Below are positions 24,426-33,055 of a stretch of 64,000 nucleotides of DNA, one piece after another. Positions within the stretch are counted from its first letter, which is position 1. Every line of letters starts with the position of its first letter. Where the stretch lies: assembly GCA_016930715.1 (NCBI GenBank), contig JAFGGC010000025.1:1-64000 (forward strand), read 5' to 3'. The DNA is from Endomicrobiales bacterium (GTDB lineage: Bacteria > Elusimicrobiota > Endomicrobiia > Endomicrobiales > JAFGGC01). Under the pieces are notes generated by a model that made no database searches, was not told the origin of the DNA, and saw only the letters and a program-made list of their open reading frames with translations. The position numbers and the translations under genes are program-made.

Positions 24426-25226
24426 TTATACCGCCACTATAGTGACCTGATTCCGCCTTGCCTTCTCGAGCAGGATGTCTTTGTCTATGAAAAGAGTATT
24501 TTTCGCTTCAACGGCAAGGGCCCTCGCCTTGTTCTCTAAAAGCGCTTCAACGGTCCCGGGCCCCACCACGGGCACGTCAAACCTCCAGTCCTGGGCGGGC
24601 TTGGCGACTTTGACCACTATCACGTTCTCTCCCGCTAACTTGCCCGCGCGCCTTATGCATTCATCCGTGCCTTCTATAGATTCGACGGCAACCACGGCCT
24701 TGTCCTTTACGACGACGGTCTGTCCTATGTCAAGCCCCGCTATCTGCTTCGCCGTCTTGAAACCGAACTCAACGTCCGCCTTTTCCGCGGCGCTGAGCTT
24801 TTTACCCGCCAGCAATCCCGCGTCCGGCATGAGGTGTTTTAAGTAAATATGCGAAGGCAGGAGGGTGACGCCGTCCTTTTGAAGCTCTTCGGCTATCGCC
24901 CCCAGAATAGTGTCGGTTTTTTTATTGACGATTTTACCCATCAGTTTTATCAGTCTGAAGTCAAGATTCAAATTCCTGAATATCTGCGCGTGCTTCACCT
25001 GGCCTGCCATCACGGCGGTTTTGATGCCGTTATCGCGCAAATAGTCTATTAATTTTTGGAATTGCCCCAGAGAGAACCATGCTATGGTATCGGCGTGTTT
25101 TTGCAGGTCCGGGTCAGTTTCTTCCTTTATCCCTACGGCGGCGACGCTGTCGCCGCGCTTTTTTATCTCTTCAGCCACGAGGAACGGGAACCTGCCGTTC
25201 CCGGCTATGAGCCCAATCTTTTCCAT
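24426..25226 (-). CDS. lpxI: UDP-2,3-diacylglucosamine pyrophosphatase LpxI
   Basis: 266 residues, the DUF1009/LpxI family. It hydrolyses UDP-2,3-diacyl-GlcN to lipid X and replaces LpxH. Characteristic stretches: IAGNGRFPFLVAEE at the N-terminus, MAGQVKHAQIF, LPSHIYLKHLMP, and the C-terminal ESIEGTDECIRRAG with VPVVGPGTVEAL. It lies between lpxA and the oxidoreductase, 16 bp from the lpxA stop. Confidence 0.93.
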   Translation of the reverse strand: MEKIGLIAGNGRFPFLVAEEIKKRGDSVAAVGIKEETDPDLQKHADTIAWFSLGQFQKLIDYLRDNGIKTAVMAGQVKHAQIFRNLNLDFRLIKLMGKIVNKKTDTILGAIAEELQKDGVTLLPSHIYLKHLMPDAGLLAGKKLSAAEKADVEFGFKTAKQIAGLDIGQTVVVKDKAVVAVESIEGTDECIRRAGKLAGENVIVVKVAKPAQDWRFDVPVVGPGTVEALLENKARALAVEAKNTLFIDKDILLEKARRNQVTIVAV

Positions 25227-25242
25227 GTTTTCCGCCGAAGCG

Positions 25243-26037
25243 CTAAAGTTCTTCTATTTCCTCTTCTTTTTTCCTTGGACGCGCTATGCCTCTTTTGGAA
25301 GCGTGTATGAAATCCAGCATCTCCCTGACCTCTTTTTTGGGGTTCATTGCTTCGAGTTGATCGAGTGCCTCTTCCATTGGAATGCCGGTAAGAAAAAGCG
25401 TCCTATAGACCGTTTTTATATCCTCCATCGCTTCCGCAGACAATTTTCGCCTTTTCATTCCCACAAGGTTAAGGCCGAGAAGCCTCGCCCTGTCGCCCTG
25501 GACCTGCGTGTAAGGCAATATATCAAGCGTCACGCATGACCCTCCCCCTATCATGGCAAGCCTTCCGATCCTCACGAACTGGTGAACGGCCGCGAGACCG
25601 CCGACAAAAGCGTAATCCCCTATCTCGACATGCCCGCCCAGTGTGGCGACGTTCGCCATTATGACATTGTCGCCTATCCTGCAGTCATGGGCCACGTGGG
25701 AATAGGCCATAAACATGCAATCCGAACCTATAACGGTTTTGCCCGTAGCGGTCGTGCCTCTATTGAGCGTCGTGAACTCGCGAACAATGCAATTATCCCC
25801 GATGACAAGCTTGCTGTCTTCATTTTTGTATTTAAGGTCCTGCGGCGCCGTTCCCACGGCGGCGTGACTGAATATTCTGCAGTTCTTGCCTATCTCGGCA
25901 TGTTCGATTACCGTGTGCGAGTCCACCTTCACGCCCGAATGTATCGTCACTCCGTCCCCTATTATGCTGTAAGCGCCGATTACGACGTCCTTGGCTATGT
26001 GAGCGTTCTTACTGATTATCGCCGTTTCATGAATCAT
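25243..26037 (-). CDS. lpxA: UDP-N-acetylglucosamine acyltransferase
   Basis: 264 residues with the left-handed beta-helix hexapeptide repeats and the C-terminal helical domain (GLNLVGMKRRKLS). The catalytic His lies in the SHVAHDCRIGDN segment and the family block GGLAAVHQFVRIG is intact. It performs the first committed acylation of lipid A synthesis using 3-hydroxyacyl-ACP. Its ATG overlaps the lpxC/fabZ stop by 4 bp (ATGA), implying coupled translation. Confidence 0.96.
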   Translation of the reverse strand: MIHETAIISKNAHIAKDVVIGAYSIIGDGVTIHSGVKVDSHTVIEHAEIGKNCRIFSHAAVGTAPQDLKYKNEDSKLVIGDNCIVREFTTLNRGTTATGKTVIGSDCMFMAYSHVAHDCRIGDNVIMANVATLGGHVEIGDYAFVGGLAAVHQFVRIGRLAMIGGGSCVTLDILPYTQVQGDRARLLGLNLVGMKRRKLSAEAMEDIKTVYRTLFLTGIPMEEALDQLEAMNPKKEVREMLDFIHASKRGIARPRKKEEEIEEL

Positions 26038-27374
26038 TTCTGCTCCTCTTTGTCCACTATCGCGAACATGAACTCAGCTTCCGCGACGAGATTATCGTTG
26101 ACATAGGCGTCGCCCCTCACCTTGCCCCCCTTTTCCCTTACCCTGAGCGCCTCAACCCTGAATTCAAGCACGTCCCCGGGAACGACCGGTTTTCTGAATT
26201 TCGCGCTGTCTATGGACATAAAATACGCCAGTTTGTCCTTCATTCCTGACTGTGAAAGAAGAAGCACGCAGGACGTCTGTGCTATGGCTTCGACTATCAG
26301 GACGCCCGGCATTATAGGCCAGCCGGGAAAATGACCCTGAAAGAAATTTTCGTTGCCGCTCACGCACTTGTACCCCACCGCGCTCTTGTTCACCTCTTTT
26401 ATCACGACCTTGTCGATCATGAGGAAAGGATAACGGTGCGGGATCGTTCTTTTAATGGCGTTGATGTCAAATACCTGGCCTTCCTTCGGATACTGCGCTT
26501 CCATTTTTCCTACCTCCGTTGCCGCCGAATTCGTTTTAACCGCTTTCTTGATTATTTCTCTCGCAAAATTTATGTTGCTGTTATGGCCGCACCTGTACGC
26601 GATCACGTGCGCTTTCAGCGGCGCCCCCAGCAGGTACAGGTCTCCTATCAAATCCAGCGCCTTATGCCTCGCGAACTCGTTATCGAACCGCAGGCTCTTG
26701 TTCTGATTGTGTATGCCGTTTAAGCCCACCACTATCGCGTTGTTGAAATCCCCGCCTTTCGCGAGGCCCTTTCCCTTCAACGCCTCAATTTCGTAATCAA
26801 AACAGAAAGTCCTCGCGGGAGCGATCTCTTTCGAGAATGTTCCCCCGTCCAGCACCGCCGAATAGGACTGTTTCTTCAGGAACGGATGGTCGTATTCGAC
26901 GACGCAGTCTATCCTGAACTCATCGCTCGGATGGGCCTCTATCTTTGTCTTTCCTGACTGATACACGACCGGCTCGTTCAGCGTTAAATACCGCCTCTGC
27001 GCCTCCTGCTCCGAAAGGCCAGCGGAACCCAGCAGTTCTGCGAACTTCGAAGCGCTGCCGTCAAGTATCGGGGGTTCGTTGTTCGATATATGTATCTCAA
27101 GGTTGTCAATGCCGAGCGCGAAGCAGGTAGCCATTATGTGCTCTATCGTGGAAACGGTCGTCTCGCCCTCTCCTATCGTGGTGCCGCGGACGGCCGTGCC
27201 GCTCACGTGTTCCGTCGAAGCGCGTATTACCGGCCTGCCCTCAATGTCCGTGCGGATGAACCTTATCCCGTAATCGGCTGGCGCCGGCTTGAAGATCACC
27301 GTGCTGACGTTCCCCGTGTGCAGTCCCACGCCTTCTACCCTGCATTCCTTTGCTATCGTCCTTTGTTTTTCCAT
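26034..27374 (-). CDS. lpxC/fabZ: LpxC-FabZ fusion enzyme
   Basis: 446 residues from the ATG at 27374, which matches the LpxC N-terminus (M-KQRTI) and has GAGGGG upstream; the ATG at 27392, overlapping the lpxD stop, is an alternative adding six residues. The N-terminal 290 residues are the zinc deacetylase LpxC (VGLHTG, STIEHIMA, RHKALDLIGDLYLLG, GHNSN). The C-terminal 150 are a 3-hydroxyacyl-ACP dehydratase FabZ (IPHRYPFLMIDKV, catalytic GHFPGWPIMPGVLIVEAIAQ). The fusion is known in Bacteroidota and some candidate phyla and couples control of lipid A and fatty acid flux. Confidence 0.95.
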   Translation of the reverse strand: MEKQRTIAKECRVEGVGLHTGNVSTVIFKPAPADYGIRFIRTDIEGRPVIRASTEHVSGTAVRGTTIGEGETTVSTIEHIMATCFALGIDNLEIHISNNEPPILDGSASKFAELLGSAGLSEQEAQRRYLTLNEPVVYQSGKTKIEAHPSDEFRIDCVVEYDHPFLKKQSYSAVLDGGTFSKEIAPARTFCFDYEIEALKGKGLAKGGDFNNAIVVGLNGIHNQNKSLRFDNEFARHKALDLIGDLYLLGAPLKAHVIAYRCGHNSNINFAREIIKKAVKTNSAATEVGKMEAQYPKEGQVFDINAIKRTIPHRYPFLMIDKVVIKEVNKSAVGYKCVSGNENFFQGHFPGWPIMPGVLIVEAIAQTSCVLLLSQSGMKDKLAYFMSIDSAKFRKPVVPGDVLEFRVEALRVREKGGKVRGDAYVNDNLVAEAEFMFAIVDKEEQK

Positions 27375-27388
27375 TATTTTAAGGCCCC

Positions 27389-28402
27389 TCATTTCTTTTC
27401 TTTCAGTTTTTTCACTTCTTCGAACAGCTTTGGAAGCTTGTGTATGAGCGCCTGGATCCTGAGGTTTTCCTTGTGGGGCCTTGCGGGAAATCCGGAAAGA
27501 ACGGAGTTATCTTCGACATTATTTGATATCACGGTTTTTCCGGCCATCATAACGTTATTGCCTACCTTGACGTGCCCGGTTATGCCTACCTGACCGGCGG
27601 TTATCACGTTATTGCCGATCCTGGTAGAACCAGCTATGCCGGTTTGCCCGGCAAGCATGCAGTTTTCGCCTATCTGAACGTTGTGCGCCACGTGCACCAG
27701 GTTGTCAAGTTTGGTGCCGCGACCTATTTTCGTGGCCCCGACTGTGGCTCTGTCAATTGAAACGTTCGCCCCCAGTTCCGCGTCATCGCCTATTTCGACC
27801 GTGCCCGTCTGTGGTATCTTCATTATGCCGTTTTTTCCTGTAATGAAACCGAAACCGTCGGAACCCACTACCGCGCCCGAATGAATAATGACCCTGTCGC
27901 CTATCCTGACGCTCTCCCTGACTGTCACGTTCGGATAAATAAGGCAGTCTTTGCCGATACTCGCTCCCCTGCCCACGAAAACCTGTGCCATTATCCTGGT
28001 GTTTTCCCCTATCGCCGCGTTTTCGTCAACGACAACGTGAGGCCCGAGATGGACGTTCTTGCCGATCGACACGCCTTGCGAAACGACCGCGGTAGGATGA
28101 ATGCCGTCGAACGAGGTCGTCTTCCTTTCTTTTTCCACCAGTTGCAGCACCATCGCGAAAGCCGTCTGGGCTTCCTTCACCACTATTTTGTTTCCCGGCG
28201 CCTTTTTCCTGAACTCTTCGGTCATTATAACCACGCCGGCTTTCGTTGAAGCAAGAAGGTCCTCGTATTTCCGGTTCGATATGAAAGAAACATCGTTTTG
28301 TCCGGCGTCTTCCAGGCTAGTCGCGCCCCTTATCACTACCGCACCGTCGCCTTCAAGCGCTCCGCCGACAAGCTTAGCCAGATCGGACGTTTTTATTTCC
28401 AT
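27389..28402 (-). CDS. lpxD: UDP-3-O-acyl-glucosamine N-acyltransferase
   Basis: 337 residues. The N-terminal uridine-binding domain (about 1-100) is followed by a hexapeptide-repeat left-handed beta-helix and a C-terminal helix. The active-site block NLVHVAHNVQIGENCMLAGQ contains the catalytic His. It adds the second acyl chain to the lipid A precursor. Its ATG shares one base with the skp stop (TAATG) and its stop overlaps the alternative lpxC start. Confidence 0.95.
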   Translation of the reverse strand: MEIKTSDLAKLVGGALEGDGAVVIRGATSLEDAGQNDVSFISNRKYEDLLASTKAGVVIMTEEFRKKAPGNKIVVKEAQTAFAMVLQLVEKERKTTSFDGIHPTAVVSQGVSIGKNVHLGPHVVVDENAAIGENTRIMAQVFVGRGASIGKDCLIYPNVTVRESVRIGDRVIIHSGAVVGSDGFGFITGKNGIMKIPQTGTVEIGDDAELGANVSIDRATVGATKIGRGTKLDNLVHVAHNVQIGENCMLAGQTGIAGSTRIGNNVITAGQVGITGHVKVGNNVMMAGKTVISNNVEDNSVLSGFPARPHKENLRIQALIHKLPKLFEEVKKLKEKK

Positions 28403-29154
28403 TACCTGCCCCGTATCCTTTCCCTTACATCATCGGTGAGGTCTTTTACCGTTTTTCCGTATAGAAGATTGTTCTTGTCAAGTATGACCGTTATCCCCTC
28501 TTCTTCCGCGAGTTTTTCCAGTATCTCGTTGATGTCTTTCAGTATCTCGCCGGTCTGCCTTTCCTCGAGAAGCATCAGCTCCTCCTTGTTCTGCCTGACC
28601 CTGGCGTCTATTTCGCTCCTTTTGTCTTCCACTTCTTTTTTCATCATTTCCAGGTCCGTCTTCTTGGCCATTATCGTCTTTTCCTTTTCAGCTATCAGGC
28701 CCGGTATCACCGCCGTCGGCGTCGAAGCAGCTATCTGAGCCGGCGTTTTTTTCATTTCCACGTATTCGGTCGTCCCGGGAAGGAGCATCATCTTCGGCCC
28801 CGCTTTTTCCTCTTCAAGTATATTTTTCAGGGTTGCGACGTCGTTTTCCAGCCCCTTTATTTCCGTTGAGGTGGAAATGTAAACGTCCTGCATCGCGCAC
28901 ATGACCGCTTCCATGTCCGCTATTTCTTTTCTCTTGTTTTCTATCTCGCTAATGAATTTTTTCTTCAATCTTTCGGTCATCGGATGTTCCCTGAATATTT
29001 TCTCTATATCCACGTACCCGATAGCGCCGCCGCCGGATTCCGATTTCGAGCCACCGTATACCCCGTCAACAGGTATCTCGAAACCGTGCACATATGCCGA
29101 CGGAACCGACAGAACCGCCAGAACGACAGAATACTTCAGGAGTTTCATGCTCAT
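28402..29154 (-). CDS. skp: Skp/OmpH-like periplasmic chaperone
   Basis: 250 residues, longer than E. coli Skp (161). A signal peptide (MKLLKYSVVLAVLSVPSAYVHG) precedes IGYVDIEKIFREHP, the typical OmpH beginning, then a long charged coiled coil at about 55-215 interrupted by a Pro/Thr-rich loop, and a short C-terminal strand region (EEGITVILDKNNLLYG) with the family LTD-V. It would hold unfolded outer-membrane proteins for BamA, its upstream neighbour. ATG at 29154 or 29148 are both possible; GGGAGG lies just ahead. Confidence 0.9.
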   Translation of the reverse strand: MSMKLLKYSVVLAVLSVPSAYVHGFEIPVDGVYGGSKSESGGGAIGYVDIEKIFREHPMTERLKKKFISEIENKRKEIADMEAVMCAMQDVYISTSTEIKGLENDVATLKNILEEEKAGPKMMLLPGTTEYVEMKKTPAQIAASTPTAVIPGLIAEKEKTIMAKKTDLEMMKKEVEDKRSEIDARVRQNKEELMLLEERQTGEILKDINEILEKLAEEEGITVILDKNNLLYGKTVKDLTDDVRERIRGR

Positions 29155-29172
29155 TTTCCCTCCCGCGACGCT

Positions 29173-31422
29173 TTAGAAAATATTGCCTATCGTGAAATAG
29201 AACTGACTCAACTCTTCTCCGGGTTTATGGTTGAGGCCGTATCCCCAGTCCAGGCGAAGCGGGAAGACCGGCGTCGTGAACCTTATGCCGAAACCGAACC
29301 CGGCTTTGAGCTTTGTTTCCTCCTCGCCCAGGCTTAACTCGAAATCATTTGCCGTGCGCCACGCCCCGCCGATGTCGTAAAAGAAGGCGCCTTGAAGGAT
29401 AGTCCTCTTTTTCTCCTGCACTATCGGGAACTTGTACTCAACGTTCCCTATCGCCATGAACTTGCCGCCCTCAACCGGGCCTATCTCGCTTCTGTACTGG
29501 TAGCCGCGTATCGAATCGGCCCCCCCGACGTAAAATTTCTCGTATATCGGAACTTCCGTTGAGGGCGGGAAGCTTTCGACGGCGCCCATGGTCACGTTGC
29601 ATGACAGGACAAACTTCCAGAACGTCGGAAAAAACCACGAACTCCTTGCCGTGGGCTTGACGAAATTCACGTCTCCGCCGAGCACTCCGCCGGCATACTG
29701 CACGGTAAGCGCCTGACGGTTTCCCGTAGACGGGTCAAAGATATTGTCCCTCGTGTCCCACACGACCGAAGACGACAGACTCGATGTAATGTCCTTTGAA
29801 GCGCTGATGGTCGAAACAAGGTCGGGGTCTATTTCAAAAACCTCGATATCCTCGTAACTGTACGCGAACAGAAGGCTCAAATTGTCGCTCAGTCTCGGAC
29901 CTACTCTGACAGACCCCCCCTTTCTTCCTTCCTTGTAGGCGTTATAAACCGTGCCGTAATCCCTTCTTCGTTCCATGTTAAAAAGACCGAGCCCCAGGCT
30001 CATCGGCTTGTTCAGAAACCAGGGTTCGGTCCAGTCGATCTCGTAATTCTGCCTTCTTGCGCCGAATTCCCAAAGGACGTTAAGCCTCTGAGCCCGGCCG
30101 AAAAGGTTGATATGCTGAACCTGGAGCGAACCGACCAGCTTGTCGATCGATGAATAACCCGCGCCTGCCGTCAGCACGCCTGGTTTGCCCTCGGTGATGT
30201 TGAAGGAGAGGTCCATCACGTCCTTTCTTTCGGTAGGCAGTATTTCCGGCTCAACAGCGTCAATAAAACCCAGGTTGTATATCTTTTCCATGCTGCGCCT
30301 GACCCTGCCCGCAGCGAAAATATCGCCTTCTTTCAGCGTCACTTCGCGTCGTATCACGAACTCCTTCGTGAAGTTCAGACCGTCGATATATATCTGCCCC
30401 ACGTACACGATGTTGTTCTCGGTTATGTCGAAATTTATGTTCATCTTTTCCTTTTGCACGTCGGGAGTGAACACCGGTTCCACCCTGCAGTTGAGGTAAC
30501 CCTTGTCCGAATACATCTCAAGCACCGCCTGGCGGCTTTCGTTTAGTTTTTCCTCCTTGTATATCATACCCGTCTTTATAAGCATGGCTTTTGCCAGTTG
30601 CTTTTCGCCGTATTCCTTGTTGCCAGAAAATGATATCCTGCCCACCCTGTATTTGGGACCTTCCGTTATGGGGATCTCGATGAACATCTTGGTCCTTTCT
30701 TCGTTGTAGGTTATCGAAGGCTCCCCGACCTGCACGTCGACATATCCGTTGTTTTTGTAGAATTTGGCCACTTCCCGGAGGTCTTCCCGTATGGTTTCGT
30801 CCTTGTAGACTTTCTTGCGGCGGGTCTTCATCAGTTTCAGTATCTTCTTCGGTTTGTAAGCATTGACTCCCTTGACTTTAACTTTGCCTATGAGTATCCT
30901 GTTGCCTTCGGACAGGATGTAGGTTATCGTTATCTTGTTCTCAAGCTCGTTCAAAGTAGGGTATATCTCGAGCTTTAGGTCCGCGTAGCCCTTGTCGTGG
31001 TACAGCGTGATTATCTTCGAACGGGATTCCTCGAGCTTCGCGACGTCATAATACTCTTTTTCTTTCATTTCACTGGTGCTTCTAAGTTTCCCTTGTGAAA
31101 AAACCTTGTTGCCCTTGAAGTTCACCTTCTTTATCTGCGGTTTTTCTTTCACGATGAACGTGATCCGCATCGCGGCCGGGTCAAAAGCGACCTCGACGTT
31201 GTCGAAGTAGCCCTGCTCCAGGATCCTTTGAACGTCTTCGCGTACCTTTTCCTCCGAGTAGGCCTTGCCCTTCTTGGATTTTATCGCCTTGTAGACGACC
31301 TTTGTCTTCACGTTTTTCGTGCCTTCTACTATTATTTCCCGTATGGGGTTCGTTACTTTCTTTGCCCAGGCAGAACCCGCCAAAAGGAGCAATATACCCA
31401 GAAACAAGGCCGCTTTTTTCAT
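29173..31422 (-). CDS. bamA: outer membrane protein assembly factor BamA
   Basis: 749 residues. A signal peptide is followed by five POTRA repeats (about 25-350; phrases such as IREIIVEGTKNV, VNFKGNKVFS, GYVDVQVGEP, FSGNKEYG, IYIDGLNFT) and a C-terminal 16-strand barrel (Omp85) with the lid-loop motif VGGADSIRGYQYRSEIGP and a terminal Phe (FTIGNIF). It inserts barrel proteins into the outer membrane. It heads the bamA-skp-lpx-msbA operon behind a clear promoter. Confidence 0.97.
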   Translation of the reverse strand: MKKAALFLGILLLLAGSAWAKKVTNPIREIIVEGTKNVKTKVVYKAIKSKKGKAYSEEKVREDVQRILEQGYFDNVEVAFDPAAMRITFIVKEKPQIKKVNFKGNKVFSQGKLRSTSEMKEKEYYDVAKLEESRSKIITLYHDKGYADLKLEIYPTLNELENKITITYILSEGNRILIGKVKVKGVNAYKPKKILKLMKTRRKKVYKDETIREDLREVAKFYKNNGYVDVQVGEPSITYNEERTKMFIEIPITEGPKYRVGRISFSGNKEYGEKQLAKAMLIKTGMIYKEEKLNESRQAVLEMYSDKGYLNCRVEPVFTPDVQKEKMNINFDITENNIVYVGQIYIDGLNFTKEFVIRREVTLKEGDIFAAGRVRRSMEKIYNLGFIDAVEPEILPTERKDVMDLSFNITEGKPGVLTAGAGYSSIDKLVGSLQVQHINLFGRAQRLNVLWEFGARRQNYEIDWTEPWFLNKPMSLGLGLFNMERRRDYGTVYNAYKEGRKGGSVRVGPRLSDNLSLLFAYSYEDIEVFEIDPDLVSTISASKDITSSLSSSVVWDTRDNIFDPSTGNRQALTVQYAGGVLGGDVNFVKPTARSSWFFPTFWKFVLSCNVTMGAVESFPPSTEVPIYEKFYVGGADSIRGYQYRSEIGPVEGGKFMAIGNVEYKFPIVQEKKRTILQGAFFYDIGGAWRTANDFELSLGEEETKLKAGFGFGIRFTTPVFPLRLDWGYGLNHKPGEELSQFYFTIGNIF

Positions 31423-31460
31423 TAAAAACTCTCCGTTCTAAATGGTTATTATGAACGTTA

Positions 31461-31489
31461 ATTATATTAAAAAATTGCGAAATAATCAA
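31461..31489 (-). promoter_or_regulatory. promoter of the bamA-lpx operon
   Basis: TTGATT (31489-31484), 17-nt spacer, TATAAT (31466-31461) on the minus strand, with a CGGAGAG ribosome-binding site ahead of the bamA ATG at 31422. It is probably the main promoter for the nine genes that follow. Confidence 0.7.
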
Positions 31490-31523
31490 ATAGAAAAAGC
31501 TTATTAATTCAAAGCGTTTGGCG

Positions 31524-31547
31524 CATTTGCGGATATCGGCGCAAATG
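31524..31547. repeat. inverted repeat in the divergent bamA/glycosyltransferase region
   Basis: CATTTGC (31524-31530) pairs with GCAAATG (31541-31547). Both flanking genes point away, so it is not a terminator; it may be an operator or chance structure. Confidence 0.35.
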
Positions 31548-31570
31548 GGCGGGCTTTTTGGCGTTTTTTG

Positions 31571-31579
31571 TGATATAAT
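31571..31579 (+). promoter_or_regulatory. extended -10 promoter for the glycosyltransferase
   Basis: TGATATAAT on the plus strand is an extended -10 element (TGN plus TATAAT). No good -35 is present at 16-18 nt. A start near 31586 would leave a leader of about 20 nt with GAGGCG before the ATG at 31606. Confidence 0.5.
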
Positions 31580-31605
31580 ATGCAATAAAACAAGAGGCGC
31601 AAAGA

Positions 31606-33051
31606 ATGAAATACACGGAATTTATCGCTAAAAACCGGAAGCTTCTGCCTTTCATCGTGCTGGCGGTATGCGCGGTGGTCATCTTCCACAGACTGGCGGA
31701 CTCCCCTCTCGGGGGGGACGACTGCTACTATGCGGAAGTCTCCAAGGAAATGTCCATGTACGGTGATTACCTGACCCCGAGAAACGGTCACCTGATAGAC
31801 TTCCACACCAGCAAACCCCCGGTTCTTTTCTGGATGAACGCGCTTTCAGGCAACCTGCTCGGCTTTGACACCTTCGCGATGAGGCTGCCTTCGGCCATAC
31901 TGGGTTTTCTGTGCGTCGCAGGGGTCTTCTTCTTCGCCTGGCGCTATTTCGGCCTGGCCACGGCGGTCCTGGCCGCTATCATACTTACTTTCACCCAGCA
32001 ATATCTCTACCACGTCAGGAGCTCCGTCACCGACGGCCCGTTCGCGGTATTCTTCGCTTTTTCAATGATGGGCTTCTGGGTAGCCAGGGCCGAAAAAATG
32101 AACGCCTTCTACTATCTATCCGGATTATTCCTGGGCCTCGCGGTAATGACGCGCCAGATCCCCGGGCTGTTCATAATCCCTCCCATTCTGGTCTATCTGG
32201 CGCTGAAAAAGGATATTTCACCGCTCAAAAACACCCATCTTTGGGGCGGGCTCCTGCTTGCCGCGGCCGTCATCGCCCCCTGGCACCTGATCATGTACGA
32301 AAAATACGGAGCTTCCTTTGTCGACCAGTACACGAGGGTAGCGCTGAAAACGGCCGTTCACGGCTATCCGCTGAGCGAATACGCCAATCCTTCGCTCAAT
32401 CCGTGGTACGCTTACTTCGAGATAATTCTCTCTAATTACGAACCGTGGCTGATACTTCTGCTGGCAGGCGTGTTTTTCTTTTTTAAACGGCTTAAAAACA
32501 TGCCTTTTGAAAAAAGGGACATACTCATCTTCCTGATGTCCTACGCGTTCGTCACGATTCTGCTTTTTCAGCTTGCCAGGGTGAAACAATACCACTACAT
32601 AGTCCCCGTTTACGTGCCTTTTGCCGTTATTTCGGCCTGGGCGGTGGAAAACTTCGGGGAAAGGCTGAAAACCGCGGTCACCCTGACCGTTTGCTTTTCC
32701 GCCTGCCTGCTCGCCGCCGTATACATCGCATATCCCGTAATACCAAAAACCCTCGACAGCAGGGAATTTTCCGACACGATAAAGCTTGTTCCCGAGCTTA
32801 AAAAACTCAGTTTCGAAGCGCAGGTTCTCGCAAAAGGATTCAGCCATTACAATAACTGCTTCTGGTTTTACGCCGACAGGAAGGCCGTTAGGAACACCGA
32901 AGAAGAGCTCGCGCGAAAAATTGGCTCAGGAAAAAAATACTATTTCGTGCTTTTTAAGGATGCCTTTGAAAGGATTATCAGGAAGACCGGACCTGAAAAG
33001 ATAAGTATCATCAAGACCACTGACGATTCAGTGTTGTTCAAGAACTACTGA
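31606..33051 (+). CDS. ArnT-like GT-C glycosyltransferase
   Basis: 481 residues with about eleven hydrophobic helices in the first 400. The PMT/ArnT catalytic region after the first helix is present: DSPLGGDDCYYAEVSKEM (acidic pair plus Tyr-Ala-Glu), followed by FHTSKPPVLFWM. Such enzymes transfer sugars from polyprenyl-phosphate donors on the periplasmic face. ArnT adds aminoarabinose to lipid A, and the gene stands next to the lpx operon, but the donor cannot be read from sequence. It converges on tamB with only 4 bp between stops. Confidence 0.8.
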   Translation: MKYTEFIAKNRKLLPFIVLAVCAVVIFHRLADSPLGGDDCYYAEVSKEMSMYGDYLTPRNGHLIDFHTSKPPVLFWMNALSGNLLGFDTFAMRLPSAILGFLCVAGVFFFAWRYFGLATAVLAAIILTFTQQYLYHVRSSVTDGPFAVFFAFSMMGFWVARAEKMNAFYYLSGLFLGLAVMTRQIPGLFIIPPILVYLALKKDISPLKNTHLWGGLLLAAAVIAPWHLIMYEKYGASFVDQYTRVALKTAVHGYPLSEYANPSLNPWYAYFEIILSNYEPWLILLLAGVFFFFKRLKNMPFEKRDILIFLMSYAFVTILLFQLARVKQYHYIVPVYVPFAVISAWAVENFGERLKTAVTLTVCFSACLLAAVYIAYPVIPKTLDSREFSDTIKLVPELKKLSFEAQVLAKGFSHYNNCFWFYADRKAVRNTEEELARKIGSGKKYYFVLFKDAFERIIRKTGPEKISIIKTTDDSVLFKNY

Positions 33052-33055
33052 CGGC

